Shown here: in pieces, positions 44,807 through 52,227 of the stretch | How the letters are laid out: each line of letters begins with the position of its first letter | Numbering within the stretch: position 1 is the stretch's first letter | From: Paucimonas sp. | GTDB lineage: Bacteria; Pseudomonadota; Gammaproteobacteria; Pseudomonadales; Pseudomonadaceae | DNA length: 52,227 nt | Reading direction: 5' to 3' | Assembly (NCBI GenBank): GCA_031253995.1 | Contig: JAIRVG010000029.1 | Coordinates: forward strand, 1 to 52,227 | Program-made: the position numbers and the translations under genes | The notes under the pieces: model-generated | What the model saw: the letters and a program-made list of their open reading frames with translations, nothing else | The model's database searches: none | What the model was told of the DNA's origin: nothing

Positions 44807-46942
44807 TCACATCTCGAATTCGGCCGCCAGCGCGGCGCGCACGCAATACAGCACGCCTTCCGGCACCCGGCTGCCGAACAACGGCAGGATTTCCGAAACC
44901 GGCGGCAGTTCGCCCTCGCCGTCGAGGAAGGCGTCCTGAATCTCCATCATCAGGTCTTCCGGCAGGTCCAGGGCCTGTTCCAGCGACAGCTCCTGGCGAC
45001 CGATGGCCTCGGCCAGCAGGCTGTAGACGTTCTTCTCGCTGCATTTAAGCTGGCCGGCGATCTGTGCCGGGGTCATGCCGGCGCGAGCCAGGCTGACCAG
45101 TTCGTGGCGCAGGTCGGTGACCACCGGCGGCGCCTCGGCACCGCCGCCGAGCACTTCGAGGAAAGCCTCGCCATAGCGCTCCAGCTTGCGCGCGCCGACA
45201 CCGCTGACCCGGGCCATCTCGGCCAGGCTGGTGGGCTGGCTGCGGAGCATTTCCAGCAGGGTCGAATCGGGGAAGATGACGTAGGGCGGCACGCCGTGTT
45301 CCTCGGCCAGCTTGCGCCGCAGGCTGCGCAGGGCTTCCCACTGTTCGCGCTCGTCGCCGCGCACCAACTGGCTGGCCGGGCTGCCGCCGCTGCTGCTGCC
45401 CTTGCTGCTGGTCTGCGGCTTGAGATCGCGACGCAGTTCCAGGGTGACTTCGCCACGCAGCAACGGCCGGCACGTGTCGGACAGGCGCAGGCCGCCGTAG
45501 CCGTCGAGATCGACATCCACCAGCCCGCGAGCCACCAGCTGGCGGAACAGCGAGCGCCACTCGCTCTCGGAACGGCTCTTGCCGACGCCGTACACGGAAA
45601 GCTTCTCGTGGCCGAAGTTGCGCACCTTCTCGTTGTCCTTGCCCAGCAGCACGTCCACCAGGTGGCCGACGCCATAGCGCTGGCCGGTGCGGTAGATCGC
45701 CGACAGGGCCTGGCGCGCCGCCTCGGTGGCATCCCAGGTCTGCACGCCGTCGACGCAGTTGTCGCAGTGCCCGCAAGGTTGCGGCAGGTCCTCGTCGAAA
45801 TAGCGCAGCAGGGCCTGGCGACGGCAGCGGGTTTCCTCGCAGAGGGCGAGCATGGCGTCGAGCTTGTGCTGCTCGACGCGCTTGTGCCGTTCGTCGCCTT
45901 CGGAGTTCTGCAGCATCTGCTTGAGCATCACCATGTCCTGCAGGCCGTAGGCCATCCAGGCATCGGACGGCAGGCCGTCACGGCCGGCGCGGCCGGTTTC
46001 CTGGTAATAGGCTTCCAGCGACTTGGGCAGGTCGAGGTGGGCGACGAAGCGCACGTTGGGCTTGTCGATGCCCATGCCGAAGGCAATGGTGGCGACCATG
46101 ATCAGCCCTTCCTCGTTGAGGAAGCGCCGCTGGTTGGCCGCGCGGGTCTCGGCGGGCAGGCCGGCGTGGTACGGCAAGGCCGGGAAGCCCTGGTCGCAGA
46201 GGAACGCGGCGACCTCATCGACCTTCTTGCGCGACAGGCAATAGACGATCCCGGCGTTGCCGCGACGCTCGGCGAGGAACGCCAGCAACTGCTTGCGCGG
46301 CTGCTCCTTGGGCACGATGCGGTAGAAGATGTTGGGCCGGTCGAAGCTCGACAGGAAACGCTCGGCATCCTGCAGGTGCAGGCGGTTGACGATTTCCTCG
46401 CGGGTGCGCATGTCCGCGGTGGCGGTCAGGGCGATGCGCGGCACATGGGGGAAAAGTTCGGCCAGCTGGCCCAGTTGCAGGTATTCCGGGCGGAAGTCGT
46501 GGCCCCATTGCGATACGCAGTGGGCCTCGTCGATGGCGAACAGGGCGATGTCGAGTTCGCGCAGGAAGTCCAGCATGCGCGGCTGCACCAGGCGCTCGGG
46601 GGCCAGGTAGAGCATCTTCAGCTCGCCGCGGCGGATGCGCCCGGCCAGTTCACGCTGCTGCTCGGGGCTCATGGTGGAGTTCAGCGAGGCGGCGGCCACG
46701 CCCAGTTCGTCCAGCGTGGCGACCTGGTCTTCCATCAGCGCGATCAGTGGCGAGACCACCACCGCCAGGCCGTTGCGCAGCAGCGCCGGCACCTGGAAGC
46801 ACAAGGACTTGCCGCCGCCGGTGGGCATCAGCACCAGCGCATCGCCGCCCTTGGCCACGCGTTCGATGATCGCCCCCTGGCGACCGCGGAAGCTGTCGTA
46901 GCCGAAGATATCGCGAAGAACGCGCTGAGCCTGTTCGAGCAT
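44807..46942 (-). CDS. recQ: ATP-dependent DNA helicase RecQ with C-terminal extension
   Basis: RecQ is a 3'-5' helicase for recombination and fork repair. The 711-residue protein has Walker [13 protein letters not shown] box [20 protein letters not shown], motif [14 protein letters not shown], the zinc cysteines ([10 protein letters not shown] then [10 protein letters not shown]), an RQC winged helix, a Ser/Gly linker (about 495-510) and an HRDC domain ([20 protein letters not shown]). It is about 100 residues longer than E. coli RecQ: after HRDC there is an HTH_40-type helical domain with [20 protein letters not shown]. The ATG at 46942 has gggag upstream. It diverges from the YecA-family gene. 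Confidence 0.95.
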   Translation of the reverse strand: MLEQAQRVLRDIFGYDSFRGRQGAIIERVAKGGDALVLMPTGGGKSLCFQVPALLRNGLAVVVSPLIALMEDQVATLDELGVAAASLNSTMSPEQQRELAGRIRRGELKMLYLAPERLVQPRMLDFLRELDIALFAIDEAHCVSQWGHDFRPEYLQLGQLAELFPHVPRIALTATADMRTREEIVNRLHLQDAERFLSSFDRPNIFYRIVPKEQPRKQLLAFLAERRGNAGIVYCLSRKKVDEVAAFLCDQGFPALPYHAGLPAETRAANQRRFLNEEGLIMVATIAFGMGIDKPNVRFVAHLDLPKSLEAYYQETGRAGRDGLPSDAWMAYGLQDMVMLKQMLQNSEGDERHKRVEQHKLDAMLALCEETRCRRQALLRYFDEDLPQPCGHCDNCVDGVQTWDATEAARQALSAIYRTGQRYGVGHLVDVLLGKDNEKVRNFGHEKLSVYGVGKSRSESEWRSLFRQLVARGLVDVDLDGYGGLRLSDTCRPLLRGEVTLELRRDLKPQTSSKGSSSGGSPASQLVRGDEREQWEALRSLRRKLAEEHGVPPYVIFPDSTLLEMLRSQPTSLAEMARVSGVGARKLERYGEAFLEVLGGGAEAPPVVTDLRHELVSLARAGMTPAQIAGQLKCSEKNVYSLLAEAIGRQELSLEQALDLPEDLMMEIQDAFLDGEGELPPVSEILPLFGSRVPEGVLYCVRAALAAEFEM

Positions 46943-47188
46943 AACCACTCCCAAAAATCATGAATCCATCCTGGCCACACAGGCTGGATGAAAACCGCGC
47001 GCGGCTCACGTGAAAAAACGCAAGCAGCTTTTACCGGGGGAAATCCCCGCCCCGGGCGGAAAAAAGCCGGCAGTATACCCGAGCCCCCGCCCTTGCAGGA
47101 CGACCGCACGATAGACCGTCATCCTTTGCCTTGTAGGGCCAGCAAAATGCTAGAATTCAGCATCGTTCCGTTTCCAAGGTAGCCCCTA

Positions 47189-47776
47189 ATGTCCTTCGCT
47201 GAGCAATTGACCCGCCTGCAAGCCTTCCTCGACGCCGACGAGCTGCACGAAGAGGCGCTGGACTACGTTGCCGCCCACGGCTACATGACCGCGCTGTCGA
47301 TCTGCGCCGAGGACGTGCCGGAGCGTGAATGGATCGACGCCCTGTTCTCCGAGGAACCCCACTACGCCAGCGACGCCCAGCGCGCCGAGATCGAGGCGAC
47401 CCTGGTCCAGCTCAAGGCGCACATCGCCCGCCAGCTGGCCAGCGACGAGGAATTCGAGCTGCCGTGCGACCTCGACCTCGGCGAGGAGCCGGACGATTCC
47501 GACCTGCGCGGTTGGTGCATCGGCTTCATGGAAGGCGTGTTCCTGCGCGAGGAAGCCTGGTTCGAAAGCGCCGAGGAAGAAGTCAGCGAGATGCTCCTGC
47601 CGATCATGGTCGGTTCCGGCCTGTTCGACGAACAGCCTGAATTCGCCGATATCGCCAGTGACGCCAACCTGATGGACGACATGATCGTGCAGATCCCGGA
47701 AGCGCTGACCGCGCTGTACCTGCTGTGCCACGCGCCAGACGAGAAACCGGCCCTGCTCAAGCCGCGCCACCACTGA
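47189..47776 (+). CDS. YecA/UPF0149 family protein
   Basis: The 195-residue acidic cytosolic protein of the YecA (UPF0149, YgfB-like) family shows FLDADELHEEALDYVAAHGY near the start. The family block GWCIGFMEGVFLREEAW (about 108-124) follows, and the central and C-terminal parts are typical helical segments. It lacks the C-terminal SEC-C zinc motif found in some YecA members. Function is not settled. The ATG at 47189 opens the gene 246 bases from the divergent recQ. A YbaN-like gene follows 7 bases later. Confidence 0.9.
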   Translation: MSFAEQLTRLQAFLDADELHEEALDYVAAHGYMTALSICAEDVPEREWIDALFSEEPHYASDAQRAEIEATLVQLKAHIARQLASDEEFELPCDLDLGEEPDDSDLRGWCIGFMEGVFLREEAWFESAEEEVSEMLLPIMVGSGLFDEQPEFADIASDANLMDDMIVQIPEALTALYLLCHAPDEKPALLKPRHH

Positions 47777-47783
47777 TTCGGTG

Positions 47784-48152
47784 ATGGTGCGCTACCTGTT
47801 GCTGGCCGCCGGCTGGCTCAGTGTTGCGTTAGGGGTGATTGGCATATTCCTTCCGGTATTGCCAACCACCCCTTTTCTATTGCTGGCTGCCGCCTGTTTC
47901 GCCCGCAGCTCCCCGCGATTCCATGCCTGGCTGGTGAATCACCCGCGGCTGGGGCCGTGGATTCGCGACTACCTCAGTGGCGAAGGGATTCCCCTCAAGG
48001 GCAAGGTCTACGCCATCGGGTTGATGTGGGTGAGCATCGGGTTCTCCTGCTACCTGGTGCCTTCTCCCTGGGCGCGGGGTTTCATGCTGACCAGTGCGGT
48101 GCTGGTTTCGATCTATATCCTGCGGCAGAAGACCCTGCATCGGCCTGGCTGA
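47784..48152 (+). CDS. YbaN/DUF454 inner-membrane protein
   Basis: The 122-residue protein has three or four hydrophobic segments and the DUF454 signature: LGVIGIFLPVLPTTPFLLLA then CFARSSPRFHAWLVNHPRLG and WIRDYLSGEGIPLKGKVYAI. YbaN proteins are small inner-membrane proteins of unknown role. I take the ATG at 47784; a GTG one codon earlier is equally placed. It is probably co-transcribed with the YecA-family gene 7 bases upstream. Confidence 0.9.
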   Translation: MVRYLLLAAGWLSVALGVIGIFLPVLPTTPFLLLAAACFARSSPRFHAWLVNHPRLGPWIRDYLSGEGIPLKGKVYAIGLMWVSIGFSCYLVPSPWARGFMLTSAVLVSIYILRQKTLHRPG

Positions 48153-48189
48153 TTTCCGGGCGCCTGTCTTGAGCCTTGTAGCGCCCTCC

Positions 48190-48221
48190 AGATCGAGCGC
48201 CGCGCGGGCGGCGCTCGATCT
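48190..48221. repeat. Perfect GC-rich palindrome before the adhesin 3' end
   Basis: agatcgagcgccgc-gcgg-gcggcgctcgatct is a 14-bp perfect stem with a 4-base loop. It sits between the convergent YbaN-like and adhesin genes. No clear U-run follows. It may act as a transcript end or be a dispersed repeat. Confidence 0.7.
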
Positions 48222-48270
48222 CAAAGGCGCTGCACCTGGCAAGGCAAGCACCTGTCAGCCCTATACCCCC

Positions 48271-51200
48271 TTACACCGTATCCACCTTCAACGAATGGTC
48301 ATTCAACATCCCGTTGATGATGGTGGCCGTATCCGCCCCCGCCGCAACCACCCCGCCCGCTCCCGCCGTCACCCCGTAATGCTGGGCCAGGTCGACCCCG
48401 GCCAGGTCGATGGTCTGGGTTGGCGCCGCGCCGGCCACCGAGCTCACTTCGATGGTGGACACCAGGCTGGCACCACTGCCGGTCACCTTGAAGTGCAGGT
48501 AATCATCCAGCGACGCACTGGTGGCGTTCTCGCCCTGGAGCAGTTGCGACAGGTCCAGCCGGTCGGTGCCCGGGGTGAAATCGGTAACCACGTCGTGACC
48601 GTTGTCGCCCAGTTGCCAGAGGAAGGTATCCGCCCCCGAGCCACCGGTCAGGGTGTCGTCGCCACGCCCGCCGATCAGCAGATCGTCGCCACCGCCGCCG
48701 TTCAGCACGTCATTACCCAACCCGCCCTGCAGCACGTTGGCGTTGCCATCGCCAGTGAGGGTGTCGTTGTAGTCGGAACCGATCAGGTTCTCGATCGACA
48801 CCAGGGTATCGAGGCCCGCACCCACGGTGTTCTGCTGGCCAGCGAGGGCCAGGTTCACCGTCACCCCGCTGGTGGCGCTGGCATAGCTGGCAGTGTCGAT
48901 ACCCGCGCCGCCATCCAGCAAGTCGTTGCCCAGGCCACCGATCAGCAGGTCGTTGCCGTTACCGCCATACAGTGCGTCGTTGCCGTCTCCGCCGATCAGC
49001 ACGTCATGGCCATCACCGCCATTGAGGGTGTCGTTGCCGCTGCCGCCCAACAGGGTGTCGGCGTTCATGGTGCCGGTCAGGGTCGAGCTGTCCTGGTAGT
49101 TGATGTCCACCGCACCGGTCGCCGTACCGCCATGCCCGTCGGTGACGGTGTAGCTGCCGTTGTACTGCGGTGTACTGTTGGCCGCGCCGGCGTAATCGAT
49201 GGTCATGGTCAACAGGTAGTTTTCCGCGTTGTTGGCACTGCTTCCCCCGCCGCTGTTGGTCAGGTTGACCACATGGATGCTGTACACCCCATCGTGGGCA
49301 GCGACGAACGAGCCGCCGTCGGCGATGGTCTGGTAACTGCCACTGGCATCCTTCCACTCCATCAGCACGTTGCCCGCAGGACGGTCGTGATTGAGGTTGA
49401 GGCTCTCGCCCTGCTTCAGGGTCACGGTGATGGTGTCTTCGTCGTTGGCGTTGGAGGAAGTCACCCCACCCAGGTAGCCACTGACGATCACCGCTGCGGT
49501 AGTGGACGACGCTGTACCGGTAAAGCTGCTGCGGGCAATGTCCCTCACCTGGTTCGCCAGGGAGTTGCCTTGACCGTTGAACACCACTGTCGGCGTGCTG
49601 CTGCCCACCGTGAAGTCGGCGCCACGAGCCGCCCAGCCGGTGTTGAAAGTGATTGGCGAGGCCGTCAGGCGATCGCCGTTGGCATCCGTGTCGTTGGCCA
49701 GCAGCGCCTCGGCCGGCACCGTGATGCTCGACGAGAGGATGTTGGTGATGACATGGTCGGCCCCCGGCACCGGCGCACTGTTGGTGTAGACATTGACTAC
49801 CAGCGTGGCATTGGCCAGGTCGCCATCGTTGTCACTGATCACGAAGCCGATGTTGTCCACCCGGCTGGTGCCGTTGTCCTTCGGTGGTGTGTAGGTGAAT
49901 TCGCCGTTGTCCATGTCCACCACGATGGAGCCGCCAATCGCGGTCTTGACGGTGATGCTGTTGGTCACGGTGTCGAAGGTGCCACGGTCGGTGCCGCCGC
50001 TGGTGGCATAGGATCCCTGGTTGGCGTTGCCCTTCGGATCGTAGGTATAGGTGGTACCGTCGATCACCAGCGACTTGATGAAACCGCCATCGGCGCCGAA
50101 GGTGCCCCCGCTCATCAGGCTGCCGGTGACCGGCGCGCCCTGCACCGTGCCGGAGAGCACCGAGTTCAGCTGGTTGAGGTCGGTGACCACGGTGGCGTTG
50201 GTGTCGGTGTGGGTGCTGCCGTCATAGGCCAGCGGGTTGAGGTTGCCAGCATTCACCCCGCTACCCAGGCCGATGGCGTAGGACTTGATCCCGTTGGTAT
50301 CCAGGAAGTTGGTCCAGGTGGTTTCCCGGGTGCCGGAAATCGCGTGCCCCGAAGTAGGCTCGCCGTCCGAGAAGAAGTAGGTGATGTTCTGCGCGCCGGT
50401 GATTTTTCCTGCGGTGGCGAACGACGACTGGGCCTGGACCGTCGCCGAATCGTAATAGGTGGATCCGCCGGCGCTGAGACCGTTGACGATGATCTTGGCC
50501 TGGTCGACCGTGACCCAAACCGCCGACTGTCCGCTGGCACCACTGGAGAACGTGACGATCTGCACCTTCACGTCGCCGAGGTCATCGTACTTGTCGAGCA
50601 AGGCGTTGATCGCCTGCTTGGCCAGCTCCAGGCGCGTCAGTCCCGGCACGCCGGAGGCATCGTTCATGCTGCCGGACACGTCGATTACCAGCAGCAGGTT
50701 GGAGTCCACCTGCCCCGGGGTGACCGAACGGGTCGCGCCCACGGCCTTGGGCAGGTCGTCGACAATGTTGATCTGGAGGGTACTGGTGGTGAAGTTGCCG
50801 AGGGCGTCCGTCGCCTTGTAGGTGAAGGACTCGGTCATCACGTTGGCACCGTCGTTGGCGCCGCCGGGCGTCTTCGGTGCCGAGGTCAGGGTGTAGGTGT
50901 AGGAACCGTTCGCAAGCAACTGGATCTGGCCGTAGGAACCGGTCGAGCTGCCAACCAGGGTGTAGGAAATGGCTCCAGAACCGCCAGACACCGATCCCAC
51001 CAGGGTGCCCGTGCCAGTCTCCCCGGCATTGGTCGGATCGCTGCCGACCACGGTACCGGCGGCGAGGTCCTGGCCATCCTTGTTCAGGTCCAGGGCTTTT
51101 TCGTACACCGTGATGTCCTGGTCCTGACTCGCCACCAGCGAGCAGTCCTTCACATTGACGGTCAAGGTGGTGGTGCTTTCATCGCCGTCGGCGTCGCGGA

Positions 51201-52227
51201 TGGTGTAGGTGAAGACATCCTGGGCGCCGGCCGCAGCCACCGCGTTGGGGTTGGCGTGATACACCGCGTTGCCTGCAGCATCCAGGGTCAGGGTGCCGTA
51301 GGTACCGACGACGTTGGTGTTCAGCGAGCCGATGGCCGAGGTCGAGGTATTGGACCCGGCACGCACCCCTACCACCACGTTGCTCCCCGGATCGTCGGCG
51401 CCCTTGGTGTCGTTGCCCAGGACATTGCTGGTCACCGTGTCGCCCTCGATCACCGAGACCGCATCCGGACGTGCAGTGGGTACGTCGTCGACGATCGTCA
51501 CGTCGAGGCTGGCACTGGCGCTGCTGCCATCGGTGTCGGTGGCAGTAACCGTGAAGCTTTCGGTCAGGTTGTTGATACCGCCGGCATTCGGATGCGCCTC
51601 GTTGTCCAGCAGCGTGTAGCTGTAGGACACCACCCCGGTGCTGGCGTTATAGCCAGTGACCGTCAGGGTATTGCCCAGTGGCGTGCTCGCCGATTGCGGG
51701 AAGGTCGCCACTACTCCGCCGCTGATGACGTTGATCCCTCCGACACTCAAGGTCTGCAGGCCATCCGGCGCGGTAACGGTGAAGGTGCCGGACTGGGTCA
51801 GTGCGCCGGTGTTCGGCGCGCTGCCATCGCTCAGGTTCTTCTCGTAGACAGCCAGTTCGCCGCCAGCCTTGTCCAGGCCATTGAGGGTGACCGGGTCGTT
51901 GAGGTTCTTGATGTTCAGCACCAGGTTGGCGGTGCTGGTATCGCCGTCGGCGTCCTTCAGGGTGTAGGCGAAGGTCTCGGTGCCCGTGCCGCCGCCGTGC
52001 AGGTTGTAGAAGTCCGGGTCTGACGGATTGAGGGTGTAGGTGTAGGAACCGTCTGCTGCCAGGACCAGGGTGCCGTAGGTTCCGACGAAGGTGCCGGCGG
52101 TGATCGGGCCGACGACACGGTCGGCGCCCTGCACGTCATTGGTCAGGACATTCCCGGTGAGGATCGTGGCTGCTTCGGTCGCCAGCGAGGCGTTGGTGTC
52201 GGCAACGGCCGTCGGCACGTCATCGAC
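48271..52227 (-). CDS. Giant RTX/VCBS adhesin, C-terminal 1,319 residues (start beyond window)
   Basis: This is a type I-secreted surface adhesin of the LapA/MapA/BapA kind, cut by the right edge. In order the visible part has two long VCBS/T1SS-143-type repeats, each opening VDDVPTA (fragment residues 1 and about 245), and a third related segment. A von Willebrand A domain follows (from about 505) with MIDAS motif LLLVIDVSGSMNDASG. Next are cadherin-like segments, then two blocks of RTX nonapeptides (GGSGNDTLNGGDGHDVLIGG and related, bases about 49060-48640) that bind Ca2+. The C-terminus has the T1SS signal region (TDRLDLSQLLQGENA to HSLKVDTV). Such proteins anchor cells in biofilms. LapA or MapA cannot be told apart without the N-terminus and neighbours. 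Confidence 0.93.
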   Translation of the reverse strand, partial: VDDVPTAVADTNASLATEAATILTGNVLTNDVQGADRVVGPITAGTFVGTYGTLVLAADGSYTYTLNPSDPDFYNLHGGGTGTETFAYTLKDADGDTSTANLVLNIKNLNDPVTLNGLDKAGGELAVYEKNLSDGSAPNTGALTQSGTFTVTAPDGLQTLSVGGINVISGGVVATFPQSASTPLGNTLTVTGYNASTGVVSYSYTLLDNEAHPNAGGINNLTESFTVTATDTDGSSASASLDVTIVDDVPTARPDAVSVIEGDTVTSNVLGNDTKGADDPGSNVVVGVRAGSNTSTSAIGSLNTNVVGTYGTLTLDAAGNAVYHANPNAVAAAGAQDVFTYTIRDADGDESTTTLTVNVKDCSLVASQDQDITVYEKALDLNKDGQDLAAGTVVGSDPTNAGETGTGTLVGSVSGGSGAISYTLVGSSTGSYGQIQLLANGSYTYTLTSAPKTPGGANDGANVMTESFTYKATDALGNFTTSTLQINIVDDLPKAVGATRSVTPGQVDSNLLLVIDVSGSMNDASGVPGLTRLELAKQAINALLDKYDDLGDVKVQIVTFSSGASGQSAVWVTVDQAKIIVNGLSAGGSTYYDSATVQAQSSFATAGKITGAQNITYFFSDGEPTSGHAISGTRETTWTNFLDTNGIKSYAIGLGSGVNAGNLNPLAYDGSTHTDTNATVVTDLNQLNSVLSGTVQGAPVTGSLMSGGTFGADGGFIKSLVIDGTTYTYDPKGNANQGSYATSGGTDRGTFDTVTNSITVKTAIGGSIVVDMDNGEFTYTPPKDNGTSRVDNIGFVISDNDGDLANATLVVNVYTNSAPVPGADHVITNILSSSITVPAEALLANDTDANGDRLTASPITFNTGWAARGADFTVGSSTPTVVFNGQGNSLANQVRDIARSSFTGTASSTTAAVIVSGYLGGVTSSNANDEDTITVTLKQGESLNLNHDRPAGNVLMEWKDASGSYQTIADGGSFVAAHDGVYSIHVVNLTNSGGGSSANNAENYLLTMTIDYAGAANSTPQYNGSYTVTDGHGGTATGAVDINYQDSSTLTGTMNADTLLGGSGNDTLNGGDGHDVLIGGDGNDALYGGNGNDLLIGGLGNDLLDGGAGIDTASYASATSGVTVNLALAGQQNTVGAGLDTLVSIENLIGSDYNDTLTGDGNANVLQGGLGNDVLNGGGGDDLLIGGRGDDTLTGGSGADTFLWQLGDNGHDVVTDFTPGTDRLDLSQLLQGENATSASLDDYLHFKVTGSGASLVSTIEVSSVAGAAPTQTIDLAGVDLAQHYGVTAGAGGVVAAGADTATIINGMLNDHSLKVDTV

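Noticed and set aside
48094..52023. A 1,309-codon open frame on the plus strand opposite the adhesin.
   Set aside because: It is antisense to a repeat-rich, high-G+C gene whose own product has clear domains. The predicted protein has only low-complexity Val/Gly/Asp/His-rich sequence and no ribosome site.

Overview
The window is core chromosome of a Pseudomonas of the P. fluorescens lineage (fluorescens/protegens/chlororaphis type). This rests on high G+C codon use, the ast/aot arginine gene order beside alaS and acsA, the phhRABC cluster, a PlpD-type patatin autotransporter, a LapA/MapA-like RTX adhesin, and palindromic REP elements of the 'tcatcgctggcaagccagc' type. Comparisons with P. aeruginosa gene order are from memory. 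No tRNA, rRNA, CRISPR array, prophage or insertion sequence was seen.

1-1340: the start of alaS (leftward, cut by the edge), then an FMN riboswitch upstream of a stand-alone type II lumazine synthase gene. 1343-13845, all leftward: arginine uptake and catabolism. The aotJ-aotQ-aotM-aotP transporter and the regulator argR come first in transcription order, then the arginine succinyltransferase (AST) operon astC-aruF-aruG-astD-astB-(small His-rich protein)-astE. ArgR-like half-sites lie before aotJ and astC. Imported arginine is succinylated by AruFG, then handled by AstB, AstC, AstD and AstE to glutamate and succinate. The argR-astC gap carries a tandem duplication of the argR 3' end with its REP pair. 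14373-16993: acsA (acetyl-CoA synthetase) and a small secreted DUF2790 protein.

17097-24223: phenylalanine/tyrosine catabolism. phhR diverges from phhA-phhB-phhC. aroP lies further on with its own PhhR-like boxes. Between them are a 43-codon ORF, a stand-alone cysC and arfB. 24897-29238, leftward: rnm-yciO-scpA-scpB, followed by rluB, linking rRNA maturation with chromosome condensation. 29306-33356, rightward: yciB, yciI, a coiled-coil membrane protein, and a Cpx envelope-stress module (cpxR, Spy-like chaperone, cpxA).

33447-35267 looks like a small accessory insert: two secreted four-cysteine proteins facing a LuxR-type regulator. 35292-41922 holds a YdjA-like nitroreductase, trkH, two AraC-type regulators, an Mpo1-like membrane protein, an LpxH-like phosphoesterase, an EamA exporter and a SelW-like protein. 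41990-48152 holds plpD, a MarR regulator, recQ, a YecA-family protein and a YbaN-like membrane protein. 48271-52227 is the C-terminal part of a giant RTX adhesin whose start lies beyond the right edge.

Nothing in the window is clearly a new multi-gene system. The observations most worth following are the argR/REP duplication, the riboswitch with a visible Shine-Dalgarno-sequestering hairpin, the His-rich protein beside zinc-dependent AstE, the attenuator after aotJ with loss of aotO, the paired PhhR boxes, and the 33.4-35.3 kb insert.
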